Counted from the stretch's first letter, positions 13,710 to 22,692 are shown. The stretch: 33,803 bases of DNA from Halomonas sp. SpR1 (GCF_031010175.1 NZ_JAUAMB010000046.1:1-33803), one strand, 5' to 3'. The notes: generated from the sequence alone by a model not told the origin. A program made the numbers and translations.

Positions 13710-15704
13710 TTAATCACACTCAAAAGTGATATTGACGGCTTCACATTTACGTTTTTTCAGTTCAGCAGGAGAAATCCAAAATTGGTAGGTACCAGACCCA
13801 TTAAGATAAAAGAAGTTGACATCATCATCCGTCAATTGCAGTAGAAGATGACGATCATAATTCTCCTCTCTTGCATTACTCTGCATCTCAAGCGGAATGC
13901 CAAACATTTGATGGTTACTTCTGATTGGCAGCAAATAATGGCGATTGACCCGGGCTCTCGCTTCTTCGGGAAGACGCGCATAAACACTGTCTTCACCCGC
14001 AAGCATTAGTCGCAACGTAATGGTTTCTAGGGCACCAAAACTATAGGGAACTCTATAACTTACAATTTTCCTGAACTCGTCATGACAGCGCCGGTGAATC
14101 ATGGCTAGCCGCTCAGCATCGTCCTCATCCATTTGCTGCCATGGGTCGTGGTCGGCTACCCAAAGGGAGACTTCCGCACGAAAAGCCTCAAATGCTGGAG
14201 GCAAAGGCTCATCTTCTTCGTCAATGTGCTTGATCGCATCCTCAATCAAATAAGCGCTGTACCACCACTGTGGGCGCGGCCTCTGGCGATGTTCAATAAA
14301 ATCGCGCACTTCTGCGGGTAACTCTCGATAGGATGGATCATCCGCCTTAGGCAGCTTTCGGAGCATATCCTCCGACAGAGATAGATCGGCGCTCACCTTG
14401 CTATCGCTGTATTCCGTTATCGGATAAAACTCAGGCGTTTTGCGCCAAAGCGCGTCAAGACGCTGCCACTCGTCTTCTGGCATCAACGACCAGGGTGCCC
14501 GCGCTTCACAAAGCGCATTCACCTCGGCTAGATGGCGGTCGAATGCTGGCTGTAACCGATGGATAGCCTCGATACGCTTCGTATGATAATTGACGTCCGC
14601 ACCAAAGCGGATCTTGCGGGCGTCAGGTTTTTGCTCTGCCTCTTGGATGCTTGCTATCTGCTGTTGGATTTCTGCAATTCGTGCTGGAATCCGCCTCTTA
14701 TTGTTGAGCAGAGAATCGCGGTAATGAAAAGCGATCTGGTACCAGTGAGGAACGTCTAAACCCTTTAAAATCGTCGCGGCCGAGAGGGTGAATGACCGGC
14801 GCTCAAACTGCGGTTCATTATGCTTAGCCAATTCTTCGCGACAAGCGCTATCTCTCTTGCCCGAATCCGTTTCATAAGGCATGAAACCTACTGGCCAGAA
14901 GGGAAGCAGGTCGTTCATCCCCGGTTTTTCCAAGCCAACCTCATCGAAAGGTAACCGCCCTTCGGGTACTTCGCTGAAATCCTCTGCCACCCCAGGCGGT
15001 ATCTCGATAACCGCACATTCTTCATCGCTTGCTCGGCCTGTAAAGAAGGCCAGCGAGCCCTCGCAGGGCAATTCAGTTTGGCCACACTCAGCGGCTATTT
15101 CGGCAAGATCAAACTGGGCAACGAAATGAAGCGGGTACCCCTCAGCGCTTCTCGGCCATGTTAGATCCCCCAGCCGAGGAGCACCCCCGAACCAGCTTCG
15201 AGCGCCAAACCAATCATCGCCGACCTGGCGCGGGCGCCGGTAAACAAGAATACCTTTACTATCAGTTTCGACCTCACTGCTCGCGACAGGAATTCCTTCT
15301 TTTTTAATTTCGCTAACGAGATTGGAAGCGTGGTAAACGGTGTGAGAAACCCTATCCCATGACTCCTGGGTCAGCTTTCTCTGCAACAGGGAACGTTTAA
15401 GTGGAGAGGCGAGCAATCTCCTGATTTCATACTCGAAGGCCACGAGTAGAGGCATCAGGCGTGGATACTCCCCCATAAAATCGTGCGATGCGAGTATGCG
15501 GTGAATCATCCCTGCTGCAAATTTTTCTTCTTCAGTCAGCTCGTTGAAGGCAGGCCATTGATCTACCGTTAGCTGCCTGGCATAACCTATGGCAAAAGGC
15601 ATTACAAAGCGGCAGCCAGCGAACGAACCACCTAGTGTGTGGCACTTTTTAAAGCTTTCGATGCCTTCGGCGTAGTCTCTAGCAAGTTCTGTTTCATTAA
15701 TCAT
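13710..15704 (-). CDS. DUF1963 (YwqG-like) protein with a large internal insertion
   Basis: This is a 664-residue protein of unknown function. Residues 170-215 (SWFGGAPRLGDLTWP..., FVAQFDLAEI, LPCEGSLAFF) match the start of the DUF1963/YwqG fold, and residues 599-664 (HQMFGIPLEMQ..., HLLLQLTDDD, YQFWISPAELKK) match its end. The usual protein is about 260 residues, so some 300 residues are inserted between the halves. The insert is charged and helical and contains a two-copy repeat (APWSLMPEDEWQRLDALWR / DPWQQMDEDDAERLAMIHR). Residues 1-150 are an extra helical N-terminal region. DUF1963 proteins occur beside toxin-immunity loci, so an immunity role is possible but unproven. No good ribosome site precedes ATG 15704. 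Confidence 0.6.
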   Translation of the reverse strand: MINETELARDYAEGIESFKKCHTLGGSFAGCRFVMPFAIGYARQLTVDQWPAFNELTEEEKFAAGMIHRILASHDFMGEYPRLMPLLVAFEYEIRRLLASPLKRSLLQRKLTQESWDRVSHTVYHASNLVSEIKKEGIPVASSEVETDSKGILVYRRPRQVGDDWFGARSWFGGAPRLGDLTWPRSAEGYPLHFVAQFDLAEIAAECGQTELPCEGSLAFFTGRASDEECAVIEIPPGVAEDFSEVPEGRLPFDEVGLEKPGMNDLLPFWPVGFMPYETDSGKRDSACREELAKHNEPQFERRSFTLSAATILKGLDVPHWYQIAFHYRDSLLNNKRRIPARIAEIQQQIASIQEAEQKPDARKIRFGADVNYHTKRIEAIHRLQPAFDRHLAEVNALCEARAPWSLMPEDEWQRLDALWRKTPEFYPITEYSDSKVSADLSLSEDMLRKLPKADDPSYRELPAEVRDFIEHRQRPRPQWWYSAYLIEDAIKHIDEEDEPLPPAFEAFRAEVSLWVADHDPWQQMDEDDAERLAMIHRRCHDEFRKIVSYRVPYSFGALETITLRLMLAGEDSVYARLPEEARARVNRHYLLPIRSNHQMFGIPLEMQSNAREENYDRHLLLQLTDDDVNFFYLNGSGTYQFWISPAELKKRKCEAVNITFECD

Positions 15705-16127
15705 CGCAGTTAATAATACTTAAGTAGATTTTTGAAATTCAAAAATACCACTATTTCTACAGATGATGCCATCCACTTTTGTAACTAAAAGTAACTTACA
15801 ATAATATTTAATCGTCACGAGCGATTGAATGCACTTTTTCTTGCTACACCAATGCTTGAGTGATGTGTATAAATACTCTGGGAATCACTAGAATTCTTTT
15901 GCACTTCCCTCTCATTAAGCGGTCTTATTTTTGCGATCCTAAACACCTATAGACCCCAAACATCTGCTGCAGAGCCCGTAAGTTCTCTACCTCTTCGACC
16001 ATGGAGAGCGAAACTTGGTGGCTTCTAGATGGTGTCTCCTTATTGCTTTAGACCGCTCGCCGTTGATTACTTCGGGGCCGCCAAGAAGCGTGAAGCAGTT
16101 AGCAAGTTAGACGACCTTTACCTCCTA
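15705..16127. other. AT-rich gene-free stretch
   Basis: About 420 bases lie between the DUF1963 gene and modF without a credible gene. The left half is AT-rich, unlike the flanks, and holds a perfect 9-base-arm inverted repeat ATTTTTGAAATTCAAAAAT (15728-15746), 24 bases upstream of the DUF1963 start and so a possible operator. The right half contains a decayed GntR gene end. Confidence 0.6.
15954..16085 (-). pseudogene. Decayed 3' end of a GntR/FCD regulator gene
   Basis: The sequence aligns base for base with 20337-20465, the 3' end of the intact GntR gene in this window, in the same orientation. Shared blocks include ATCTGCTGCAGA, CTTCGACCATGGAGAGCGA and a CTCGCCGTTG-like stretch. It has many substitutions and at least one single-base deletion, so the frame is broken. 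No upstream part of the gene remains. Confidence 0.65.
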
Positions 16128-17630
16128 CTAGTGATTCTTCTCCAGCGCCAAATGATTGTCTATTTCCTTTATCTTATCTTCCGTGTGGTGATTGACGTAG
16201 AGCACCGTAGTTTTTTTGCCTGCACAAATTTTCTCGATAAGGGCGAGAACCAGCTGGCGGTTCATATCGTCTAGGCCCAGGCAGGGCTCGTCTAAAATCA
16301 ATAGCGGCGGGTGTTTCACCATGGCGCGGGCGATGAGTAGCAGACGCTGGTCGCCGTAAGAGAGTTTGTTATAGGGCTGATCGGCGCGGTCTTTCATGCC
16401 CAGTAGTTCGAGCCATTGGTCGGCAATGTGCTTCTGGTTATCGGTGGCTTTTGTGTACATGCCGATGCTGTCGTAGAAGCCGGAAATAATCACGTTTTTA
16501 CAGCTGGTGCTGACGCGATATTCCCACTGCAGGGCGGTGGAGACATAGCCGATAAACTGTTTGATCTGCCAAATACTTTCACCGTTACCGCGCTGGAAGC
16601 CAAACACGAAAATATCGTTGGTGTAGCACTGCGGATGGTCGCCAGTGATCAACGATAAAACGCAGGTTTTGCCGCTACCGTTGGGGCCACTCAGCTGCCA
16701 GTGCTGGCCCTGCTCTATCGTCCAATCCAACTTATCGACAATCACGGTATCCCCGTACTGGATCGTCGCTTGCTTGAGCTTCACTAACGGCTGGCTGGGG
16801 TCGAGAGCGGGTAATTTGCTGGCTGGGTCGGCCTCGGGCACGCTTAGGTCGGTGGTTTTTAAATGCAGCAATTGGTAGAGCTCATTGAAAGCGGCCTCGT
16901 CCTGTCGGTCTACCGTGAGCACTAACCGCCCGCTATCCCCCCGTTTCTTATCTCCTCTCTTTTTCTCCAAGCGCTCTTTATCCCCACGTTCCTTATCTAG
17001 ATAAGCCACATGGGTAATGAAGTCTGGCATCTCATCAAAGCGGTTCAGCACCATCACCATGGGAACGGTGTCGATGATGGAAGCGAGATGGGCTTGCAGC
17101 ATGGCGAGGGTGTCGACGTCCAAACCATCAAACGGCTCGTCTAAAATAAGCAAGTCCGGCTTGCTCGCCAGCGCGCGAATCAGCATGACTTTGCGGGTTT
17201 CGCCGGTGGAGAGTTTACGAAAGGCGCGGTCGAGGAGTTTTGTCAGCCCGAACTTTTCGACCAGTACGCTGGCGAGTTCAGGGTCTTGGCACTGCTCGAA
17301 AATCATTTCACTGACGGGTGTGCCGAGTGAAATAACATCCATGATATCGGCATCGTCTTTTTTTAACTCTTTGGCGATAAGCGCAGCTTGCGCTTCGAAA
17401 GAGACCAACCCAACGTTTTGGGGCAAGCCTTGAACCGTGCCCGCTTCAATTTTGCCAACGCCCGCAAGCGCCGCCGCCAGGGCCGACTTGCCTGAGCCAT
17501 TGGTGCCCGTGATGACCCAGTGTTGGTGGGGTTCGATGATCCAATCAATCTCGCTTAGGGTGAAGCGATCATCAAAACTGATTGTCGCTTTGTTTAGCTG
17601 AATACGCGCTAAGCGGCTTGAAGGCTCCAT
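16128..17630 (-). CDS. modF: ModF-type ATPase with two ABC domains
   Basis: This 500-residue cytosolic protein resembles E. coli ModF across its length. The first ABC domain has Walker A GTNGSGKSAL, signature LSTGETRK and Walker B LLILDEPFDGLD; the second has GPNGSGKTCV, LSYGDQRL and LLILDEPCLGLD. Also recognisable are DHPQCYTNDI and YRVSTSCKNVIISGFYDSIG. ModF is linked to molybdate systems in E. coli, but its exact role is poorly defined and no molybdate transporter lies here. ATG 17630 is preferred over an upstream ATG (17675) because AAGGAA lies 7 bases before it. A charged low-complexity stretch with repeated KERGDK/KKRGDK occurs in the linker between the domains. Confidence 0.85.
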   Translation of the reverse strand: MEPSSRLARIQLNKATISFDDRFTLSEIDWIIEPHQHWVITGTNGSGKSALAAALAGVGKIEAGTVQGLPQNVGLVSFEAQAALIAKELKKDDADIMDVISLGTPVSEMIFEQCQDPELASVLVEKFGLTKLLDRAFRKLSTGETRKVMLIRALASKPDLLILDEPFDGLDVDTLAMLQAHLASIIDTVPMVMVLNRFDEMPDFITHVAYLDKERGDKERLEKKRGDKKRGDSGRLVLTVDRQDEAAFNELYQLLHLKTTDLSVPEADPASKLPALDPSQPLVKLKQATIQYGDTVIVDKLDWTIEQGQHWQLSGPNGSGKTCVLSLITGDHPQCYTNDIFVFGFQRGNGESIWQIKQFIGYVSTALQWEYRVSTSCKNVIISGFYDSIGMYTKATDNQKHIADQWLELLGMKDRADQPYNKLSYGDQRLLLIARAMVKHPPLLILDEPCLGLDDMNRQLVLALIEKICAGKKTTVLYVNHHTEDKIKEIDNHLALEKNH

Positions 17631-17682
17631 CAATGTGTTCCTTATTGTTGGGTAAAAGTCAGTGTTCGCATGCAATGAGACA

Positions 17683-17720
17683 AAAAAGCCGAGAATATCG
17701 TGACGATATCTCGGCTTTTT
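17683..17720 (-). terminator. Terminator after ilvC
   Basis: AAAAAGCCGAGA-ATATCG pairs with CGATAT-CTCGGCTTTTT around a TGA loop with one bulged base. It is flanked by A and T runs, so it can work in both directions. It separates ilvC from modF. Confidence 0.8.
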
Positions 17721-17754
17721 AGACGACTTAGCGGTCTATCATTTAATCAGCCGA

Positions 17755-19227
17755 TTAAACGATTTTCTTCATATCAGCCATGTGGCCACGCAGCACTGAG
17801 CCAACGGCTTCAACCGGGTGCGCACGCAGCGCATCGTTAACTTCGATTAAACGCGCGTTATCAACGCCGTTGTCGTCTAGATCCAGGCCTTTACCGATAA
17901 CGTCGGATTTGATGCCTTTCATAAAGTCAGCCAACAGCGGCACACAGGCGTGGTTGTAGAGGTAGCAACCGTATTCCGCTGTGTCGGAGATAGTCGCGTT
18001 CATCTCATACAACTTCTTACGCGCGATGGTGTTGGCGATCAGCGGCGTTTCGTGGAGCGACTCATAGTACGCAGACTCGGCGATGATGCCAGCCGCCGTC
18101 ATGGTTTCGAAAGCAAGCTCAACGCCCGCTTTAACCATCGCCACCATCAAGATGCCGTTGTCGAAATATTCCTGTTCAGTGATTTCTACGTCGCCAGCCG
18201 GGGTTTTCTCGAAGTTGGTTTCCGCTGTTTCTGCACGCCATTTGTGCAGGTTAACGTCATCGTTCGCCCAGTCTTCCATCATTGTTTTAGAGAAGTGGCC
18301 GCTCATGATGTCGTCTTGGTGCTTGTTGTAGAGCGGACGCATGATGTCTTTTAGCTCTTCAGCTAGATCAAAGGCTTTGATCTTCGCTGGGTTAGAGAGA
18401 CGATCCAGCATGTTAGTCACGCCGCCGTACTTCAGTGCTTCCGTGACGTTTTCCCAGCCGTATTGGATCAGCTTAGAGGCGTAGCCAGGCTCGATGCCTT
18501 CTTCGATCATCTTGTCGAAGCAGAGGATAGAACCAGTTTGCAGCATGCCGCAAAGGATCGTTTGCTCACCCATCAGGTCGGATTTAACTTCTGCGATGAA
18601 CGAAGACATCAATACACCGGCTTTGTGGCCGCCAGTACCCACCGCGTAGGCTTTTGCCAGGGCAAGGCCTTCGCCTTTGGGGTCATTGGCTTCGTGAACA
18701 GCTATCAAGGTAGGAACGCCGAAACCACGCACGTATTCAGCACGCACTTCGGAACCCGGGCACTTAGGCGCCACCATGATGACGGTTAAGTCCTCACGGA
18801 TCTTCATGCCCTCTTCCACGATGTTGAAACCGTGAGAGTAGGATAGGCAGGCGCCCTCTTTCATCATCGGCATTACCGCCGTTACAACAGCAGTGTGCTG
18901 TTTATCGGGCGTCAGGTTCAAAACCACGTCTGCCGTGGGGATTAGCTCTTCGTAAGTGCCTACCACGAAACCATTCTCGGTGGCGTTTTTCCACGACTGG
19001 CGCTTTTGTTCAATGGCATCAGGACGCAATGCGTAAGCGACGTCTAAGCCGCTGTCGCGTAGGTTCAAACCTTGGTTAAGGCCTTGGGCACCACAGCCGA
19101 TCACGACCATTTTTTTGCCTTTAAGCGCTTCTACGCCATCGGCAAACTCAGAGCTGTACATAAAGCGACACTTAGCGAGCTGAGCTAATTGCTCACGGAG
19201 CGGCAGCGTATTGAAGTAGTTAGCCAT
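17755..19227 (-). CDS. ilvC: Ketol-acid reductoisomerase, class II
   Basis: This 490-residue NADPH enzyme makes 2,3-dihydroxy-isovalerate and 2,3-dihydroxy-3-methylvalerate in valine, leucine and isoleucine synthesis. It has the long class II form, like E. coli IlvC (491 residues): MANYFNTLPLREQLAQL start, GCGAQGLNQG cofactor loop at 44-53, LTPDKQH, the MVAPKCPG stretch, and two copies of the C-terminal helical domain including EVKSDLMGEQTILCGML and ESAYYESLHE. The start is set at MANYF rather than three codons earlier by similarity to E. coli. It is transcribed away from ilvY, which is expected to activate it in response to substrate. Confidence 0.97.
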   Translation of the reverse strand: MANYFNTLPLREQLAQLAKCRFMYSSEFADGVEALKGKKMVVIGCGAQGLNQGLNLRDSGLDVAYALRPDAIEQKRQSWKNATENGFVVGTYEELIPTADVVLNLTPDKQHTAVVTAVMPMMKEGACLSYSHGFNIVEEGMKIREDLTVIMVAPKCPGSEVRAEYVRGFGVPTLIAVHEANDPKGEGLALAKAYAVGTGGHKAGVLMSSFIAEVKSDLMGEQTILCGMLQTGSILCFDKMIEEGIEPGYASKLIQYGWENVTEALKYGGVTNMLDRLSNPAKIKAFDLAEELKDIMRPLYNKHQDDIMSGHFSKTMMEDWANDDVNLHKWRAETAETNFEKTPAGDVEITEQEYFDNGILMVAMVKAGVELAFETMTAAGIIAESAYYESLHETPLIANTIARKKLYEMNATISDTAEYGCYLYNHACVPLLADFMKGIKSDVIGKGLDLDDNGVDNARLIEVNDALRAHPVEAVGSVLRGHMADMKKIV

Positions 19228-19257
19228 CGTTAGCATCCTAATATGTTATGAGCACAA

Positions 19258-19280
19258 CATCGATGTAAGGCACATCGATG
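19258..19280. promoter_or_regulatory. Paired CATCGATG sites in the ilvC-ilvY gap
   Basis: The self-complementary octamer CATCGATG occurs at 19258-19265 and 19273-19280, 15 bases apart, some 30-50 bases upstream of the ilvC start. It is a possible regulatory element; no binding protein can be assigned. Confidence 0.3.
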
Positions 19281-19386
19281 CTAAAACCGGTACTTAAAAG
19301 AGTGACATAGCCGCTAGATGCGAAACCTAGCGTTATGTGAGTAAGGTCAATCTAACCAAAAACGACTATTTCTTAAATTGATATAT

Positions 19387-19414
19387 TTGCAACAGCATGT
19401 CCCTTTTTTTGCAA
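19387..19414. promoter_or_regulatory. Paired TTGCAA sites, possible IlvY operator
   Basis: TTGCAA occurs at 19387-19392 and 19409-19414, 22 bases apart (about two helical turns), just before ilvY in the divergent gap. LysR-type activators bind such phased half-sites, so IlvY is the natural candidate. This is inference from spacing and position. Confidence 0.35.
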
Positions 19415-19435
19415 AACTCAATTAGTATGGCATTT

Positions 19436-20314
19436 ATGAATTTTAAAACGTTAAAACAGTTCCTCGCCCTGGCAGAAACACTGCATTTCGGGCGTGCTAG
19501 CGATGAGTGCTATATCAGCATCTCTGCTTTGTCGCGCAACATCCGTCATTTAGAAGACGAGCTGGGCGTGTCGCTGTTTAATCGCGACAACCGTACCGTG
19601 GTACTGACCCAAGCAGGGCAAAAATTTCTCAAGTACGCCCGCGATGCCAGTAGCCAATGGCATTTGATTCGTCATGAATTAACCGACAATCCTGACCAAT
19701 TGAGCGGTGAAATCAGCTTGTATGGCTCCGTGACTGCCAGCTACAGCTTTTTGCACGAGCTGCTGCGCCGCTTTCGTATTGCTTATCCGGTGATTGAAAT
19801 CAAGCTGCGCACGGGTGATCCAGAACACGCTATTGCCCATGTTCTGGACGGTAAAGAGGAGCTTAGCATTGCGGCTCAGCCGGCCAACTTACCCCGGGGC
19901 CTGGCATTTAAGTCGATCGCTACGTCGCCGTTGCTGTTTATTGCGCCGATTGAGCAGCAAGTGCCGAACGTGCCTACCCACACGCCCACCACACCGGAAG
20001 AGTGGGCGAACATTCCCATGATTCTATCGGAAAGCGGTGTCTCTAGAGCCCGCGTGGATGAATGGTTTCGCCAGCAGGACATCTCCCCGCGCATCTATGC
20101 GCAGGTCACGGGTAATGAGGCGATTGTGAGCATGGTGAGCCTGGGGTTTGGGATTGGCGTGGTGCCAAAAATCGTCCTCGACAACAGCCCCTTGGTGGAT
20201 CGCATTCGCGTGCTCGACGTGACACCGGGGCTTGAACCCTACGATATTGGTTTGTTTACCTTAAAGAAGAACCTAAAAAACCCACTGGTCGAGGCGTTTT
20301 GGAGCTTAATGTAA
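19436..20314 (+). CDS. ilvY: LysR-family activator of ilvC
   Basis: This 292-residue LysR-type regulator has an N-terminal winged helix (FLALAETLHFGRASDECYIS, then LSRNIRHLEDELG, residues 6-45) and a substrate-binding domain. It matches E. coli IlvY closely (NRDNRTVVLTQAGQKF; EIKLRTGDPEHAI; NEAIVSMVSLGFGIGVVPKIVLDNSP; PLVEAFW near the end) and has the classical divergent position to ilvC. IlvY senses acetolactate/acetohydroxybutyrate and activates ilvC in E. coli. Alternative starts exist at 19397 and 19427; none has a clear ribosome site, and 19436 best fits the family length. It converges with the GntR gene, 13 bases away. Confidence 0.9.
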   Translation: MNFKTLKQFLALAETLHFGRASDECYISISALSRNIRHLEDELGVSLFNRDNRTVVLTQAGQKFLKYARDASSQWHLIRHELTDNPDQLSGEISLYGSVTASYSFLHELLRRFRIAYPVIEIKLRTGDPEHAIAHVLDGKEELSIAAQPANLPRGLAFKSIATSPLLFIAPIEQQVPNVPTHTPTTPEEWANIPMILSESGVSRARVDEWFRQQDISPRIYAQVTGNEAIVSMVSLGFGIGVVPKIVLDNSPLVDRIRVLDVTPGLEPYDIGLFTLKKNLKNPLVEAFWSLM

Positions 20315-20327
20315 GCGACAACCGCCC

Positions 20328-21080
20328 TTACCCACCAAATATCTGCTGCAGATCCGGAACGTTCTCTTCTTCTTCGACCATGGAGAGCGAGGCTTCGATG
20401 GCTTTTAGGTGGCGGCTCATAAAAGCTTTGGCACGTTCGCCATTGCCTGCTTCCAGGTAGCCGATTAGATCGTCGTGGTCGTGGGATTCGCAGCCCAGGT
20501 GGCCGCGATGGCCGTAGACGGCAAGAATCAGCGATGAGCGCGAGCAAAGCCGTTCGACAAACTCTGCCAGGGTGGCGTTGCCTGAGAGCTGGGCTAGACG
20601 CACATGAAAATCTGCCGACAGCCGAATGGCGACGCTCTGTTGACCGCTGCGCAGCGCTTGACGTTCACGCTTGGCCATTTCGCGCAGCTCCGCGGCTTCT
20701 TTTTCGCCCATGCGCCGCGCCACATCGGGCATTAACCCGCACTCGATTAACTGGCGGGCATCGAACACGTCTTTAGCTTCGTCGGCGGTGGGTCGAGTGA
20801 CGCTGGCACCACGGCGTGGCGTTAGGGTGACTAGCTGCTCTAGCGCCAAGCGCTGCAAGATTTTACGGATGCCGGTGCGACTAATGCCGAACACCTCTGC
20901 CAGCGCATCTTCGCGCAGCCGTGCGCCGGGTTTCAGGCGCTGCTCAACAATCGCATCGCTCACGGCGCGATAGATCGCCTCGTGGCGCTCGTCGCCCTCT
21001 TTGCTGTCTTTACCTTCTTTGCTTTCTTTGCCCACTTTGGCAGAAGCGCGCCGATTTTCCGGCGCCTGCGCATCACTCAT
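20328..21080 (-). CDS. GntR-family (FCD) regulator of the urate cluster
   Basis: This 250-residue protein has a Lys/Glu-rich N-terminal tail (residues 10-28), a winged helix of GntR type (AIVEQRLKPGARLREDALAEV, FGISRTGIRKILQRL, then TPRRGASVTRPT) and an FCD ligand domain with metal-ligand histidines in DFHVRLAQLSGN and HLKAIE. It is the last gene of uraH-puuD-gntR, starting 18 bases after puuD with AGAGAGG upstream, so it probably controls urate breakdown in response to a purine metabolite (inference). A decayed copy of its 3' end lies at 15954-16085. Confidence 0.85.
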   Translation of the reverse strand: MSDAQAPENRRASAKVGKESKEGKDSKEGDERHEAIYRAVSDAIVEQRLKPGARLREDALAEVFGISRTGIRKILQRLALEQLVTLTPRRGASVTRPTADEAKDVFDARQLIECGLMPDVARRMGEKEAAELREMAKRERQALRSGQQSVAIRLSADFHVRLAQLSGNATLAEFVERLCSRSSLILAVYGHRGHLGCESHDHDDLIGYLEAGNGERAKAFMSRHLKAIEASLSMVEEEENVPDLQQIFGG

Positions 21081-21098
21081 AGCTAGCCTCTCTGATCA

Positions 21099-22301
21099 CT
21101 ACTCCCAAGCGGCAATGATATCGCGCTCTTCATCGCTCATGTTGGTCATATTGCCTAACGGCATATAGCGGCTGGCCACGACCTGCTGAATTTGCGTCTT
21201 CTGGCCCAGAATCTCATCCCAGTTTTCAAACGCAAACCCTGCAGGCGGCGCAGAGAAACCGGCATGTTCCGGGTTGCGAGCGTGGCATTGAACACAGTGC
21301 TGCTCAATCAAAGCAGTGATTTGCGCCTGGTCGGGCGGCCCATCCACGCCTTCATTACCACTAGGCGACAACGCACTCGGCGCAGCGACCCAAAACGCCA
21401 ACAGAATAAGCCCTACCCCAACGGCGGGATAGGCGGGCTGGGTTTTGCCTGCATGCATCAGGACAAAGAACTGCCGTATCAAAGCACCGGCAAAGATAAA
21501 CAGCACCATGACGACCCAGGCGAGCTCATGGGAGTAGATAAACGAGTAGTGATTACTCACCATTAGCAAAACGACCGGCAGCGTGAAGTAGGTGTTATGC
21601 ACCGAGCGCTGCTTACCGCGTTTGCCATCCAGCGGGTTGGGCGCATCACCGGCTTTCATGGCTTTTACCATGCGGCGCTGGCCAGGAATAATCCAGAAGA
21701 AGACGTTAGCCGACATCGCAGTCGCCATGACGGCCCCAGTGAGCAGGAAGGCGGCGCGGCCGGTGAACATTTGTGTACTTAGGTAGGCTACCACGATCAT
21801 CATTACGGCAACTGCGATGCTGAGCAGGCCGTCGCGATCCATATTGGGGCTAATGCGCTTACACAGCTCGTTGTAAACCACCCAGCCGCCCAGCAAAAAG
21901 GCCAGCGCCAGCAGGTTGGCCTGCCAGCCCGTCATATTGGCGGCCCACTGCCAGGGACTATTGGGATTTACCAGATAGAAGCCTGGATTGACCATATAGA
22001 GAATAACGAACAGCGCAAAGCCGGAAAGCCAGGTGGTATAGGCTTTCCAGAAAGACCAGTGCAGATCATTAGGTAGTTTGGCAGGCGCCGTGGCGTACTT
22101 TTGATTGTGGTAAAAACCACCGCCATGCACCGACCACATTTCGCCAAATACGCCCTTCTCGCGGTCTTCTGCAGCCTTCGGCGAGCGCAGGCTATTATCC
22201 AGCATGACAAAATAGATCGACTCGCCGATCCAGGCGATAGCCGCAATCACATGCAGCCAGCGCAGCAGCAAGTTAACAAAATCAATAATATAAGCCTGCA
22301 T
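21099..22301 (-). CDS. puuD: Membrane urate hydroxylase with cytochrome c domain
   Basis: This 400-residue integral membrane protein oxidises urate to 5-hydroxyisourate and passes electrons to a cytochrome, unlike soluble uricases. About eight hydrophobic helices fill residues 8-315, with family features LRWLHVIAAIAWIGESIYF, MWSVHGGGFYHNQKY and SVHNTYFTLPVVLLMVSNHY. The C-terminal 75 residues are a class I cytochrome c: CVQCH heme site, with YMPLGNMTNM supplying the Met ligand. The start is supported by AGAGGG, and uraH ends 11 bases upstream, making a tight operon with the enzyme for the next step. Confidence 0.93.
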   Translation of the reverse strand: MQAYIIDFVNLLLRWLHVIAAIAWIGESIYFVMLDNSLRSPKAAEDREKGVFGEMWSVHGGGFYHNQKYATAPAKLPNDLHWSFWKAYTTWLSGFALFVILYMVNPGFYLVNPNSPWQWAANMTGWQANLLALAFLLGGWVVYNELCKRISPNMDRDGLLSIAVAVMMIVVAYLSTQMFTGRAAFLLTGAVMATAMSANVFFWIIPGQRRMVKAMKAGDAPNPLDGKRGKQRSVHNTYFTLPVVLLMVSNHYSFIYSHELAWVVMVLFIFAGALIRQFFVLMHAGKTQPAYPAVGVGLILLAFWVAAPSALSPSGNEGVDGPPDQAQITALIEQHCVQCHARNPEHAGFSAPPAGFAFENWDEILGQKTQIQQVVASRYMPLGNMTNMSDEERDIIAAWE

Positions 22302-22312
22302 ACCTAGCCCTC

Positions 22313-22666
22313 TTAGCTACCGCGATAGGTGGAATAGCCGTAAGGAGAGAGGAGCAACGGCACATGATAATGCTGGCTGGCATCAGCGACGCCAAAGCGC
22401 AGCGGGATAACGTCTAAAAAGCGTGGTTCAGCCGCTTCAACGCCCTGGGCACGCAGATAGTCACCAGCATGGAACACCAGTTCGTACTCGCCTGCTGTAA
22501 ACGCATCACCGTCTAAAATGGGCGCATCGCAACGTCCGTCGCTGTTGGTGGTTACTGTGGTTAGATGCTGGCGTTCGCTGCCTGAAAGGCGAAACACCTC
22601 AATGGTAATACCATGGCCGGGCTGGCCTTTGGCGGTATCCAGTACGTGGGTGGTTAAACGTCCCAT
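22313..22666 (-). CDS. uraH: 5-hydroxyisourate hydrolase
   Basis: This 117-residue transthyretin-related protein converts 5-hydroxyisourate to OHCU, the second step of urate breakdown. It shows the family N-terminal strand LTTHVLDTAKGQPG, a conserved HxxPLLLSPYGYSTY stretch and the diagnostic C-terminal YRGS. The start is ATG 22666, 6-7 bases after GAGGAG, rather than the overlapping GTG at 22672, which would be too close to that site. It is the first gene of the uraH-puuD-gntR operon, divergent from uraD. Confidence 0.95.
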   Translation of the reverse strand: MGRLTTHVLDTAKGQPGHGITIEVFRLSGSERQHLTTVTTNSDGRCDAPILDGDAFTAGEYELVFHAGDYLRAQGVEAAEPRFLDVIPLRFGVADASQHYHVPLLLSPYGYSTYRGS

Positions 22667-22692
22667 AGCCACTCCTCAAGTTGCCACATTGA

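Noticed and set aside
15728..15746. ATTTTTGAAATTCAAAAAT as a terminator
   Set aside because: It lies upstream of, not after, a gene on the minus strand, has an AT-only stem, and is better regarded as a possible operator.
16029..16274. 81-residue plus-strand frame overlapping the end of modF
   Set aside because: It spans the GntR fossil and the antisense of modF; it is not a coherent protein.
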